Shown: positions 8,324 through 17,733 of the stretch, in pieces
Position numbering within the stretch: the first letter of the stretch is position 1
Layout of the letters: every line of letters begins with the position of its first letter
Assembly: GCA_049644265.1 (NCBI GenBank)
Contig: JBARRO010000005.1
Coordinates: forward strand, 1 to 64,000
Direction of reading: 5' to 3'
Origin: JBARRO01 sp049644265
GTDB taxonomy: Bacteria; Bacteroidota; Ignavibacteria; UBA10030
DNA length: 64,000 nucleotides
Program-made: the position numbers and the translations under genes
The notes under the pieces: generated by a model
What the model saw: only the letters and a program-made list of their open reading frames with translations
What the model was told of the DNA's origin: nothing
Database searches by the model: none

Positions 8324-9550
8324 TTATTCGATGGACATGAGTGGATAGAACAAGTGAGCACGCTCCCGTTTGAAGTTCTTGGAGACAGCTTGAGCTTTGG
8401 TTGCATAGTCTGAATCGCGGTATCGCCACGCGGCGATATGAAGAAGGGTATAGACTTCCTCGTCCTCGACCGTTCCGATTTCCTGAAACGCCCATTTCGC
8501 TTTCCCGGTTGCCGCCGGCACAAGCAAATCGAGCGCCTTGCGAAGGCTTCGTCCGTCGGCAGTCGTGTAGTCCCAAAGATTAACGTTGAGCCTGTCTCCG
8601 ATCAGGGCAATCCGGAAGAGGGCTTCAATGTTGAACATGCTATAGTGCAGGGACCGCGTGCGGACGAGCTCTTTCGGCTGACGGCCGTCGGGTTCGATTT
8701 GCGCCGCAATGCGTTTGGATTTTACCGCTTCGATGATCGCGCGGGCTTCCTCGCGTTTCCCCAGGAACAATGCCATGGAGGCAGCCTGCTGTGCGTACCA
8801 GGAGCCGTGGTTGTTTGGTGCGTCGGATTCGTCCATCCCGACCGGGCTTTCCCGCAGCCACCGGTAATACTCTTTCATCCATTCTTCCATCCCTTTTTTG
8901 TCCTCTGCAGTCCACGACTTCGAATCATCAAGAAATCCAAGGGCATCGACGATGCGGGAGAGGTTCGCCGCTTCAATCAGTCCGGCTCCCCGCCCTTCAT
9001 TGCGCCCGATGATTGCCTGGGCGAAGTTCATGTTGGGATTCATTTTGGTATCCGGATTGAGATACCAGGTGCGGAGAAGCAGCGCCGCGTGCTCGGCGTA
9101 CTTTTCATCCCCCAAAAAATAATACGCACAGGCAAGCGTCCAGATATGCTGCTGCAACGCCCGGTAGTTGTCGCGATCCGCAACTTCAGAGCGTTCGGGA
9201 TTCACCTCTCCGTCTCGTCGAATGTATGGTTTACCATCGGGTTTACTCGGATCGGGCCACCAATAGGGCGCCAAACTCATGTAGTCGTGCTTATCATCGC
9301 TGGGTGCAAGCTTGGTTTTTGTCGTCACGGAAACCGGCTCAAAATCCAGTGCTTTTCGGGCATCCTTTTTCAGCCGGTCGAGGACCCCGCTCAGCGATTC
9401 CGATTCCGCATGGGCTTTGCTCCTCATCTCTGCGACGATCTTCGGGTTGGCGAGGAAGATCTTTGGCAGTGGGGTATCCTGGCGAGGAAAAGCCTGCTGC
9501 ACAAACAAAACTGAAAGGAGGATCGCTGTTGTTAGCTTGAGGAGTTTCAT
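8324..9550 (-). CDS. Secreted alginate-lyase-family protein (alginate_lyase fold, PL5/PL38-like)
   Basis: 408 residues with the signal peptide MKLLKLTTAILLSVLFVQQAFP. Family motifs include YMSLAPYWWPDPSKPDGKPY near residue 91, the alpha-toroid motif NNHGSWYAQQAASMALF near residue 250, and RTRSLHYSMFNIEALFRIA near 305. The paired NNHGSWY (Asn, His) and the later Tyr are the expected catalytic groups for beta-elimination of uronates in this fold. It would cut alginate or a related polyuronate in the periplasm or at the surface. It has no T9SS domain, so a periplasmic location is more likely. AAGGAAA precedes the ATG. The exact PL family (5, 38 or other) cannot be fixed by eye. Confidence 0.85.
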   Translation of the reverse strand: MKLLKLTTAILLSVLFVQQAFPRQDTPLPKIFLANPKIVAEMRSKAHAESESLSGVLDRLKKDARKALDFEPVSVTTKTKLAPSDDKHDYMSLAPYWWPDPSKPDGKPYIRRDGEVNPERSEVADRDNYRALQQHIWTLACAYYFLGDEKYAEHAALLLRTWYLNPDTKMNPNMNFAQAIIGRNEGRGAGLIEAANLSRIVDALGFLDDSKSWTAEDKKGMEEWMKEYYRWLRESPVGMDESDAPNNHGSWYAQQAASMALFLGKREEARAIIEAVKSKRIAAQIEPDGRQPKELVRTRSLHYSMFNIEALFRIALIGDRLNVNLWDYTTADGRSLRKALDLLVPAATGKAKWAFQEIGTVEDEEVYTLLHIAAWRYRDSDYATKAQAVSKNFKRERAHLFYPLMSIE

Positions 9551-9614
9551 GAACGGTTTCCTTTTTCATTAAGACATCGCCGGCTTAAAGGCCAGCCTAC
9601 CAGAAATCTGACTC

Positions 9615-11342
9615 TCACTTTGCTAAAATCATTTTCTTTGTTTGAACAGAGCCGTTCGCAATAAGCCGGGAAAAATACATCCCGCTTGGCGCTTGAGATG
9701 CGTTCCAGGTTGCCGCGTGGACTCCCGGATCCAGCCTTTCGTTGAGAAGGACGGCGACTTCTCTTCCCAAGACATCATAAATACCAAGGATCACCTGACT
9801 GACAGCTGACAACTGAAAACTGATCACTGTCTCGGGATTGAACGGGTTCGGAAAATTCTGATTCAACATGATCGACCGTGGAATTTCCGTAACACGTTCA
9901 GATTCCATGGTTGTTGGCGTCGCCACCGGACCCACTTCGTTGCGGGTGATGGGAGTCCGAAGAATCCCTCCCGAGGCAAGCTCATCCGCGCCGGCATCGA
10001 ATGGCGCAACGCGAGCCTGGCCGTCCATGTCGTCTGTAACGAACGCATAACTGCCTACTGCCGATTTCAGTGCGGGACTACCCTGTTGAGGCCGCCAGAG
10101 ACTATCCGTACCGAGCACAAGCTGAGGGTTCACGAGCTGATTGCTTGGGGGTAGCGTCGTTCCCACTGTGGCACCGTTCAACACATTTCCCTCCCAGGTC
10201 ATGTTCCCTGGAGTGTCTGTCAGCGTGATCAAAGGCGAATAGGAGCTGACGACGACGTTGTTGGCGATGGTGCAGTCCAGCGGAGGAAGCGTGTTGGTGG
10301 CGCTCTTTCCTGCTCCGACCGTGATGGATTTCGTGTTGTTGACGAGCGTATTAAACACCACGATGGCCCGCTTTACCTGAAAATACCCGTTCAGAGCGGA
10401 GTTCGGAATGCCGTCCACGAGCGAAATTCCAGAACGGAAATCATCTCCTGTCGTTCCCTCGATATAGTTGTTGAAGACCTTATGGTCTTCGCCGATGATA
10501 CGGATACCTCCCGAACTCGAAAGCCGGTGGGCAAAAAAGAAATTCCCATACACACTGCACCGGTTCCCGTGACGCAGTGTTAATGTGGCTTTGTTGTCGA
10601 GAAAGACGTTGTACCGATAGACGTTTTCACAGGATTTGTTGGAAATGATTTCAATTTCACCGTCACAGCGTTCAAAGAGGTTGTACTCCACCGTCGTGTA
10701 GGAATCATACATGGACCAGTCGCTTGTCCCGACGCGGATTGTTTCGCCTCCGTTGAAGCCAAGGTTGGGCCGCGGACCGAAGTAGTTATGGTCGATGCGA
10801 TGATAGTTCGGCTGAGCCGAGAGCCACACCACGAGCGTCGTGCCCGAATGGGTCTTTCCTTCAAACCAGCAATGGTCGACTCTGTTGTACGACCCATAGA
10901 GCGAAACCCACTTGTAGTCCAGCGTGCTGTCGCCTGGGTTGTAGCTCTTGATTTTCGTATTCGTCAGGCGGCAGTATGTGCTGCCGGTTCCGCCCGAAGT
11001 GCGGAACTCGATCACCGCCCCACTTGGAGAGGAACCGTTCTCGAAGACAAAGCCATCGACGACAAGATAATTTCCTCCGATCCTGAGGTACGAACTCCCG
11101 GAAAACACCACGCCTCCCTGCGACTCCGCCCGCATGAGAATGGGACTCAAGAGCGTACCGGACCCTGCGAAATTCAGCTGTGCGTTATTCCAGACTCCGG
11201 CCGCGAGCGTGATGGTGTCTCCCGGTTGAAGGAGCGGGACACGTTGAGAGAACGCCGTCGGAGTCGTGACGCGATAATTTCCGCCGTGGAGGATCTGCAG
11301 AACAACCAATCCCGCTATTCCAATGTTTCCGAGCCGTTTCAT
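9615..11342 (-). CDS. PL6-family alginate lyase with T9SS sorting domain
   Basis: 575 residues: a signal peptide, a right-handed parallel beta-helix (residues about 25-450) and a C-terminal T9SS sorting domain (LNQNFPNPFNPETVISFQL ... KMILAK). Motifs of the PL6 (chondroitinase B/alginate lyase) family are clear: FNGGETIRVGTSDWS, DGEIEIISNKSCENVYRYN with the catalytic Lys, and LTLRHGNRCSVYGNFFF with the catalytic Arg. PL6 enzymes cleave alginate by beta-elimination with Ca2+ assistance. The ATG overlaps the stop of the upstream gene (ATGA), indicating translational coupling. The presence of the family's Lys/Arg pair argues for an active enzyme. It should act outside the cell. Confidence 0.93.
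   Translation of the reverse strand: MKRLGNIGIAGLVVLQILHGGNYRVTTPTAFSQRVPLLQPGDTITLAAGVWNNAQLNFAGSGTLLSPILMRAESQGGVVFSGSSYLRIGGNYLVVDGFVFENGSSPSGAVIEFRTSGGTGSTYCRLTNTKIKSYNPGDSTLDYKWVSLYGSYNRVDHCWFEGKTHSGTTLVVWLSAQPNYHRIDHNYFGPRPNLGFNGGETIRVGTSDWSMYDSYTTVEYNLFERCDGEIEIISNKSCENVYRYNVFLDNKATLTLRHGNRCSVYGNFFFAHRLSSSGGIRIIGEDHKVFNNYIEGTTGDDFRSGISLVDGIPNSALNGYFQVKRAIVVFNTLVNNTKSITVGAGKSATNTLPPLDCTIANNVVVSSYSPLITLTDTPGNMTWEGNVLNGATVGTTLPPSNQLVNPQLVLGTDSLWRPQQGSPALKSAVGSYAFVTDDMDGQARVAPFDAGADELASGGILRTPITRNEVGPVATPTTMESERVTEIPRSIMLNQNFPNPFNPETVISFQLSAVSQVILGIYDVLGREVAVLLNERLDPGVHAATWNASQAPSGMYFSRLIANGSVQTKKMILAK
9798..9829. repeat. Second AGCTGA-type repeat inside a T9SS sorting-domain coding region
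   Basis: CTGACAGCTGACAACTGAAAACTGATCACTG-like units in the PL6 gene translate as FQLSAVSQV. The position in the sorting domain is the same as in the gene at 6679-8220. Confidence 0.6.
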
Positions 11343-13237
11343 TTGAGGAGTGTGATCCTCCGGACAACCTTCTGATTTCCCTGCTCAAGTCGGAGAATGT
11401 AGACGCCCGATGCGAGCTTTGAACCGTCGAACGAGACTATACGGATTTGTCCCCCGCCCACGACGCCTGAATACAACAACGCAACTTGTCTTCCTGCCGC
11501 ATCGTACACCCCGATTCGCACTTCACCGCTTTCCGGTGCCGAGAACTCCACGCGGGTCGAGGCATTGAAGGGGTTGGGATAGTTTCGCAACACCATTGCA
11601 GAGGATGGCTCGTGCGAAGGAACTGATTCCACATGCGTCGGCGTATTTCGGTCTTCCAACTGGGCAAAATAGAGTGACCGCGGAGTCAGGCCGGATTGAT
11701 TCGCACCTTCGACATAACCAGTGGGCTCTGTGAATCCTGCAGGCGGCTTTGTGCCCGTAAATGTTCCTTTCCCGCCAATTGCGAAATTCTGGCCCGTGGG
11801 AGGTTTTTGTACAAGGACGACCCCTGTTCTTGAATCGTAATTCCACATGACGGAATTCACCGCAGCCCATCCGTGGCTTGTGCCGTAGTATCCGCGATTA
11901 TAGAATCCGGCCATGATTGTACCGGCCGACCTCGGCCCGTCCAACTCTGTAATATTGTCGAACAACAGAGCCTGACTCCAACGACGATGTCCTTCGCTGC
12001 TGGCGTACGACCCCTGCGAAGTGCAGTCGACAAAGGCACATCCCGAGGTGAGGCTCGCGCCGTTTGAAACAAAATGGTGGCGGCCATTGGTCGCGTGGCA
12101 ACGGTTGAAAAGTATCTGTTGCGATGCCTGGTAGACATTGAAGTTATACCGTCGCTCACCAGTAATGATGCTCACCGGATCGATCGCAGAGCAATCTTCG
12201 GCCGTTACGCGGGTTGCCGTGTTCGTGATAACGCCCGACTGGCCAAAGTGAATCATGGTGCAATTTTTCACCCAGGAATCCTCAAGCTGGTTGAGCTCGA
12301 TCGCCTGCCATGCATGATTCTCGTCGCCGTTCGCATCCGATGTGACTCCAGAAGTTTCGATATCAACCCGGAGGTTCTCGATGCCGATCATTGTGCGGAG
12401 ACTCGATCTCGAATACTTGTAGATGTAGCACTGCGACCGACTCTTGATGAGAGCGTAAAACACGGGGACGTCGATGGTAATTGTGTTTCCATTCTTCGCG
12501 GTGATGTACCGGTTGTAGATGATCGGTTGACTGTTGACGGTCCACGGGACGTCCTCGGGGCCGGCTCCTGCTTCCGTGTAATGCGATCCTCCATAGTCGA
12601 CACTCTGAAGCCACCCATCCGTGCAGGGATGGTAGATGACGATGTTATCTCCTACGTTGTATAGCGATGCATCGGCAATGTCAAACGAACGGCTTCCCAT
12701 GGCGACGGAATCCGTCGTGATGTTCTGCTGGCTGATTCCGGAGACTCGGTCGCTCCATTTCGAACCATTTCCTCCGCCGGCCACAATCACAGAGCGTTGA
12801 TGCGGTGTATCGCCGGTGGCGTAGATGACTGTGCTGGTTCTGGAGTCCGCGCCTGCTCCGATGCCACGCAGGACGATTCCCGACGCATTGATGCGGATCG
12901 TTCCGGCTACGGGATAGATTCCCTCGGACAGAAGGATTGCTCCGCGGATACCATTGGCATCGAGCGGCATAGCTGCGACTTCATTGATTGCCTGCTGTAT
13001 CTGCGCTGTATTGTCACCTGCAACCGGACTGATCGATTTGACCACTGGGACCGTGGGCAGAGCGGCTCCCCCGTTCTTGAATCCCGCATAACTGAAATCG
13101 GGGATGCGATTCCCTCCGGCGTCGGCGCTGTACACAAGTTTTCCGTTGACACTCTGCACAAGCGCGGATTGCCATTGGGCGGAGGTTATGGTGATGCCCA
13201 GAGTGATGAGAAGAATAATTTGGAGGCTTCGTTTCAC
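11339..13237 (-). CDS. Uncharacterised secreted beta-helix protein with T9SS sorting domain
   Basis: 632 residues from a GTG at 13237. Signal peptide MKRSLQIILLITLGITITSA. The body is a pectate-lyase-like right-handed beta-helix: it opens with the turn typical of that superfamily (GIRGAILLSEGIYPVAGTI, GIVLRGIG) and contains repeated short strands (WVKNCTMIHFGQSGVI, ILFNRCHATNGRHHFV). A conserved-looking SSEGHRRWSQALLFDNI lies near residue 420. The C-terminus is a T9SS sorting domain (NYPNPFNASTRVEF ... RITLLK). It is the first gene of a coupled pair with the PL6 lyase. A polysaccharide lyase or epimerase role is likely from fold and context, but no catalytic set can be assigned, so it may represent an undescribed family. 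Confidence 0.8.
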   Translation of the reverse strand: MKRSLQIILLITLGITITSAQWQSALVQSVNGKLVYSADAGGNRIPDFSYAGFKNGGAALPTVPVVKSISPVAGDNTAQIQQAINEVAAMPLDANGIRGAILLSEGIYPVAGTIRINASGIVLRGIGAGADSRTSTVIYATGDTPHQRSVIVAGGGNGSKWSDRVSGISQQNITTDSVAMGSRSFDIADASLYNVGDNIVIYHPCTDGWLQSVDYGGSHYTEAGAGPEDVPWTVNSQPIIYNRYITAKNGNTITIDVPVFYALIKSRSQCYIYKYSRSSLRTMIGIENLRVDIETSGVTSDANGDENHAWQAIELNQLEDSWVKNCTMIHFGQSGVITNTATRVTAEDCSAIDPVSIITGERRYNFNVYQASQQILFNRCHATNGRHHFVSNGASLTSGCAFVDCTSQGSYASSEGHRRWSQALLFDNITELDGPRSAGTIMAGFYNRGYYGTSHGWAAVNSVMWNYDSRTGVVLVQKPPTGQNFAIGGKGTFTGTKPPAGFTEPTGYVEGANQSGLTPRSLYFAQLEDRNTPTHVESVPSHEPSSAMVLRNYPNPFNASTRVEFSAPESGEVRIGVYDAAGRQVALLYSGVVGGGQIRIVSFDGSKLASGVYILRLEQGNQKVVRRITLLK

Positions 13238-13309
13238 TGCAAATCACTTTTGGCTTGATGACAGACAAGCCGGCAACAAGGAGTCATCATCCCCGCATGA
13301 CAAGAAACC

Positions 13310-13500
13310 GTCATCCCTGCCCGCCCAATCAGACCTTTGATGGCAGGCGGGCCTGCCTACCGCAGGCAGGCCCACATGCTCCTCGTGGGGATCTGATCTA
13401 CTCCAAGCGTGCGCCCTGAGACTCCACCTTAGATCAGATTCCCCGCCTGCCATTTCAGTTCTCATAGGTGGGCAGGCCGCTAAGAACATGCGGGAATGAC
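13310..13500. repeat. Palindromic dispersed element, copy 1
   Basis: The element starts GTCATCCCTGCCCGCC and ends CATGCGGGAATGAC. Inside are TGGGGATCTGAT and ATCAGATTCCCC facing each other, plus CTGCCTACCGCAGGCAG. The ends are inverted (GTCATCCC/GGGAATGAC). Related copies lie at 35375-35473 and 55271-55425. There is no ORF within it. Confidence 0.85.
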
Positions 13501-13614
13501 TCTCCTCGTTATTTTGGGAATGACGGTTTCCTTTTTCTTCCTGTTCTTACTGTGTTACTCTTTCCTTCTTACCTTTGTACTTACTACTTCTTACTTCCTT
13601 TTTTCCTACTTCGT
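13501..13614. repeat. Pyrimidine-rich degenerate tract reaching the stop of the next gene
   Basis: Units of CTTACTACTTCTTACTTCC fill the gap up to 13614. On the minus strand the stop TAG of the T9SS protein gene falls in AAGTAGGAAAAAAGGAAG, the start of the tract. A comparable AAGTAGGAAAGTAGGAAG string covers the stop of the esterase gene at 16189. Confidence 0.6.
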
Positions 13615-16035
13615 CAACAGCATTTTCTTCAACATCGACTTGCCGCTGGACTCCAGTCGTGCAAAGTATACACCGGATGGCATTGACGTGCCGTTGAACT
13701 TTGCCTGGTAGTATCTTCCTGCCTCTGCAGGCCCGTTGAACAACGTGGCGACTTCCTGACCCAGGATATTGAATACCTTAAGAGAAGCAATTCCGGTCCC
13801 AGGAACCGTGAACTCGATCACGGTCGTTGGGTTGAAGGGGTTGGGATAGGCGTCGGTCAACGTCAAGGCATTCGGGGCTATTCCAATCTCGACTTCTGCA
13901 GCGCCGTAGTATTTGAAGGAACCGTCGTTGTTGACGGCTTTCAAACGATACGCATAACGGCCGGGCGCGACATTGGCATCGCTGAAGCTGTAGGAGCGTG
14001 TGCTATTGCTTGAACCTGCGGCACGAACGGAACCGACGGCTGTCCATTCCTGCGTTCCCACTGCTCTGCGCTCAATTTCAAACGACGAAGACGCCACTTC
14101 AGTGGCAGTGCTCCACACAATCGTTGCCGACAAGCGCTCCGTGAGGACGTTCAGCGTGCTCAGCTCAACGGGCAGGGCGGCCTGTTCACCGGCAGTGAAA
14201 TCCGAGAACGAGGTTTGAGCGGCTGCTGTGAATTGGTGGAGTCCGGCATCGACCGCTGCAAGCAATGTCCATGCACTGCCGGAGTATTTTCCGCCGTACA
14301 TGTTGGCCTCTGTGCCGTTAACATCTGCCGTCTTATAGGTGAAGACTGCCGAATAATTCGGACTGGTTATTCCGCTTCCTCCCAGCGTCCAGAAGCGATT
14401 GATGAAATCTGTGCTGCTGGTGTTTGAAGACTGTTTGCTATTCGTAACGGTAGCGCTTACATACGCGGACGAATATCCCCCTGCTGCCATTGTCACGGCG
14501 ACGGGAGAATACTCGGCTGTGCCGGTGACTTCTCCAATGGGGAATGTGAACGATCCGTCAGCAGTGAACGACTTTCTGAACTGACCCGCGCCATTGGTTG
14601 CCACCATTGCGGTCGCGGACGGAGTTCCGGTTACCGTTCCGGACAGAGTGAGGTTATTGGCTCCGAGGCTGAGAACCCCGCTGGTCAATGCAAGAGATGA
14701 GCTCACTGTAAGTGGTGCGGCAAGTGCCACTCCGGCTGCGTTGCTGATCGTTAACGTCTTGACGGTTGCCGGCAGCTCAACGCTTGTTGTTGTCTGGGCT
14801 GAGGTTCCGTTGTATGTCACGCTGTAGTTTGTCCCATAGGAGAGTATGTTGCCACCGAGACTCAACGCACCTGCCGTCATTGTTGTAGAGGAATCGACGG
14901 TCTGGTTGCTCGAGAGCGTTACTCCAGCGGCGTTGTTGATGGTGAGCTTTCCTATCGTCGCCGGAAGGCTGGGGCCAGTCACTTGGGCACTCGTGCCAAC
15001 ATAGCCATAACCCGCTGCGGTACTGAACGTCTGCGTCCCCGATACCTGGATCGGCCCAGTCGCTGGGTCAAGCCCATCCACTGTACCGATGTTGATTTTC
15101 CCTCCGGCCGGCAGCGTAAAGTCTCCTGCCCCTGCAACAACAACTGTTGGAGTTGTGAAATCTGCAGTCCCCCCGCCACCAGCACAAACAGTTAAGGATC
15201 CGCCGCTGGCAACCGTGATTGCCGTTGATCCCGCACCAAGCGATGCGTTGAGGTTTCTGCCCACAGAGACTGATCCTGAAGACCCTATGTTCAATTGAAA
15301 GAGTTTGCCGGTTGACACGCGAAGGTTCATGCTGCTCCCCGGCCCTTGCATAGCAAGCGTACCGTTAATGTTGAACGTCGTGCTTGCCGTTCCATCAACG
15401 GTTACGCTAGAGGCAGTGCCGATATAAGCCGAATCAATGAGGGTGAGCGTTCTCCCGGTGTTTACAGTCACAGTAATGTTGTCGTTTGCTGCGCTGTTGG
15501 CCGTATAAAGCGCCATTCCCCCGCCACCGGTACTACCCGTGTACATCATAGTCATGTTGCAATCGATAATGATATTGACATTCGTTGAATCGGTCCTCGG
15601 TCGGATCCGAGCTGGTCGAATCGTTCCTGAACCAGCGAATCTTACCGTACCTGAACATTCGAATGAGACTGCGTCTCCCGCTATAGTTCCCAAGGTACCA
15701 TCAGTTGTTACAGTGCCGTTGTAAACGCGGAAATAAACAATGCCGCTTGTCGGCAACGCAGTGTTCGCATAAACAGTGCCACCAGATTCAATGGTCAGAC
15801 TCTTGCAGACTTTTCCGCTCGCATCAATTCTCACAGTGAAGCCATTGGGTATTATAACACTGTCACCCTGCGCTGGAACTGCAGCTCCAGATGCTCCTCC
15901 CCTGGTAAGAGACCAGGTAGTAGTGGCACTCCAGTTTCCAGTTGCAACCGCAAATTTGTCGGTCGCCAATGCCGCAGTCCATTCAAAACCCAGGCACAGG
16001 ATAACCAGCGTAACAACAATGATGAAACGTTTCAT
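13606..16035 (-). CDS. Very large secreted beta-rich surface protein with T9SS sorting domain
   Basis: 809 residues from an ATG at 16035 preceded by GGGAGG. Signal peptide MKRFIIVVTLVILCLGFEWTAALA. It opens with a G8-like module (GNWSATTTWSLTRGGASGAA), followed by long Thr/Ser/Gly/Ala-rich beta repeats (GTLSLGANNLTLSGTV-like units around residues 430-500). A domain near residues 640-700 reads ELSTLNVLTERLSATIVWSTATEV, common in T9SS cargo. A sorting domain (YPNPFNPTTVIEF ... KMLLTK) ends the protein. It is probably a cell-surface or matrix protein that holds the bacterium or its lyases on the polysaccharide; this is inference from composition and context. The N-terminal module is shared with the protein at 6679-8220. 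Confidence 0.83.
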   Translation of the reverse strand: MKRFIIVVTLVILCLGFEWTAALATDKFAVATGNWSATTTWSLTRGGASGAAVPAQGDSVIIPNGFTVRIDASGKVCKSLTIESGGTVYANTALPTSGIVYFRVYNGTVTTDGTLGTIAGDAVSFECSGTVRFAGSGTIRPARIRPRTDSTNVNIIIDCNMTMMYTGSTGGGGMALYTANSAANDNITVTVNTGRTLTLIDSAYIGTASSVTVDGTASTTFNINGTLAMQGPGSSMNLRVSTGKLFQLNIGSSGSVSVGRNLNASLGAGSTAITVASGGSLTVCAGGGGTADFTTPTVVVAGAGDFTLPAGGKINIGTVDGLDPATGPIQVSGTQTFSTAAGYGYVGTSAQVTGPSLPATIGKLTINNAAGVTLSSNQTVDSSTTMTAGALSLGGNILSYGTNYSVTYNGTSAQTTTSVELPATVKTLTISNAAGVALAAPLTVSSSLALTSGVLSLGANNLTLSGTVTGTPSATAMVATNGAGQFRKSFTADGSFTFPIGEVTGTAEYSPVAVTMAAGGYSSAYVSATVTNSKQSSNTSSTDFINRFWTLGGSGITSPNYSAVFTYKTADVNGTEANMYGGKYSGSAWTLLAAVDAGLHQFTAAAQTSFSDFTAGEQAALPVELSTLNVLTERLSATIVWSTATEVASSSFEIERRAVGTQEWTAVGSVRAAGSSNSTRSYSFSDANVAPGRYAYRLKAVNNDGSFKYYGAAEVEIGIAPNALTLTDAYPNPFNPTTVIEFTVPGTGIASLKVFNILGQEVATLFNGPAEAGRYYQAKFNGTSMPSGVYFARLESSGKSMLKKMLLTK

Positions 16036-16082
16036 AGGAACCTCCCAGTAAGATTGGTAGATTCCCCCTCGTTGATTAGGTG

Positions 16083-16198
16083 ATGAAGAGTTTTGAGTTG
16101 TGAGTTTTCAGTTTCCAGTTTGCAGTTTGCCTCCAACGTCCCGCCGCACCGCACCGGTGCTCCGTCAATCTTGCTACTTCCTACTTTCCTACTTTCTC
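16083..16198. repeat. Degenerate tracts between esterase and T9SS surface protein genes
   Basis: GAGTTTTGAGTTGTGAG and CAGTTTCCAGTTTGCAGTTTGC units at 16087-16130, then CTACTTCCTACTTTCCTACTTTC at 16174-16196. The second tract contains the TAG stop of the esterase gene. Confidence 0.6.
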
Positions 16199-17733
16199 CC
16201 GTACGTCACTTCCGGCCAATCGTCCGTCCGGAATGGCGACGCGGGGAGGCCGGCGCCGTTGTACAAATTGCAATCCGGATTGTCAGCCCAGGCATAACGG
16301 ACGGCAACCGGGATTGCGATCAGCTCATTCTCCACGAGAATATCCAAGCCGTCGATCACTGCCTTGGCTCTCATGAATTTCATGTTCTGTCCCGCAATGA
16401 AAAATCCCTTGAGCTCGCCGCCTTTTGCCACGAGACCGCTCTCGGCGTGGTCAAAAGAAATCCGAATCTTATTCCCCTCACCCTTAAAGCTTCTGTACAC
16501 AGGGCCTGAATATTCCACCTTCTGTCCGTACACTTTCGCTTCTGCGATCAGGGCCAGGCGTTCCCCAACAGGTTTTTTGTTTGTGGGATGGAGATTTGCG
16601 GGATCACCAACATCGATCGTGACCGCCATTCCGGTGTGTGGAACGTTCAGCGTCATCAACTGCGCTTCGCGGAGCTCTGCCCAACCGCTTCGGGAAGGTT
16701 CGGGCTGACGGGCGAGGTTCGGCAGCTGAACATAGTAAAACGGAAGGTCCGCCCGGCTCCAAACACTCCTCCATTCTTTGATGAGAACGGGAAACAGCGT
16801 CCGGTATTGATACGCACGGGAAGCGTTCGCCTCACCCTGATACCAGATGACTCCTTCGATCGCAAGCGGAACGAGCGGTGCGATCATGGCATTATACTGG
16901 CCCGACGGCGTGTCTCGCGAACCGGGATCACCCCGCGGCGGACGCGGCTTCTGAGGAACCACACGATTTTCAGCAACTGCGCGGACTGAATCGTCCTCCC
17001 ACTTTTTGAGAAGCTCCTGCTCCTTCTCACGAAATTCCGCGAACGCAGTCGGGTAGTTGGCCTTATCTTTCTCCCATCGTTCGAGGATGGGGGCAAAATC
17101 CGGATCTGTATCAAGCGCCGAATGAGGGATCCAGCTTTCTGCAGCCGTTCCTCCCCATGAGGAATGGATGATTCCGACCGGAATCTTGAGCGTTGCACGG
17201 AGGTGTTTGGCAAAATAGTAGGCAACCGCCGAGAATCTACGAACTGATTTCGGATTGCAGGATTGCCACTTGCCTTCGAACGTTGTTTGGACGGTTTCGG
17301 AAACTGCCCGCTTGACCGTCAGAAGTCTCAGGTCATCATCGTTGGCTGCGGCGATTTCAGCGTCACCGTCGGTGGACTTGTCGAGTGAGAACTCCATGTT
17401 TGACTGGCCGGATGCAAGCCAGACTTCTCCGATCAGGACGTTCTTCAGTTCAACAGAATTGTTTCCTTCCACCTTCATCACGAACGGGCCTCCGGCCCTC
17501 TGCGGAGGAAGAGCAACGCTCCATCGCCCATCGTCCGCGGCAACAGTTTCCTTTTTCGATCCATTTAACTCAATGCTAATGCGTTCTCCGGCCGACGCTG
17601 TTCCCCAGACAGGAAGTTCTTTTCCCTGCTGCAAAACCATGTTTGAACCGAAGACCGGCGCAAGCCGGAGCTGGGCCTGAGCGGGCTCCAGGAGGAGCAG
17701 GCAGAGGTAGAGGTAAAGGTTGAGGTTGGACAT
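16189..17733 (-). CDS. Secreted SGNH O-acetylesterase (sialate O-acetylesterase-like)
   Basis: 514 residues. The SGNH block I is GEVWLASGQSNMEFSLD (GQSNM, nucleophile Ser) near residue 113. GIIHSSWGGTAAESWIP and GVIWYQGEANASRAYQY are the following family blocks, and a DPANLHPTNKK segment supplies the expected Asp/His pair. Such enzymes remove O-acetyl groups from carbohydrates. Inside an alginate locus the likely substrate is O-acetylated mannuronate, which would have to be deacetylated before the lyases act. The signal peptide MSNLNLYLYLCLLLLEPAQA is encoded by a CCTCAACCTTTACCTCTACC repeat; there is no Shine-Dalgarno site. The family is clear and the substrate is inferred. Confidence 0.88.
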   Translation of the reverse strand: MSNLNLYLYLCLLLLEPAQAQLRLAPVFGSNMVLQQGKELPVWGTASAGERISIELNGSKKETVAADDGRWSVALPPQRAGGPFVMKVEGNNSVELKNVLIGEVWLASGQSNMEFSLDKSTDGDAEIAAANDDDLRLLTVKRAVSETVQTTFEGKWQSCNPKSVRRFSAVAYYFAKHLRATLKIPVGIIHSSWGGTAAESWIPHSALDTDPDFAPILERWEKDKANYPTAFAEFREKEQELLKKWEDDSVRAVAENRVVPQKPRPPRGDPGSRDTPSGQYNAMIAPLVPLAIEGVIWYQGEANASRAYQYRTLFPVLIKEWRSVWSRADLPFYYVQLPNLARQPEPSRSGWAELREAQLMTLNVPHTGMAVTIDVGDPANLHPTNKKPVGERLALIAEAKVYGQKVEYSGPVYRSFKGEGNKIRISFDHAESGLVAKGGELKGFFIAGQNMKFMRAKAVIDGLDILVENELIAIPVAVRYAWADNPDCNLYNGAGLPASPFRTDDWPEVTYGRK

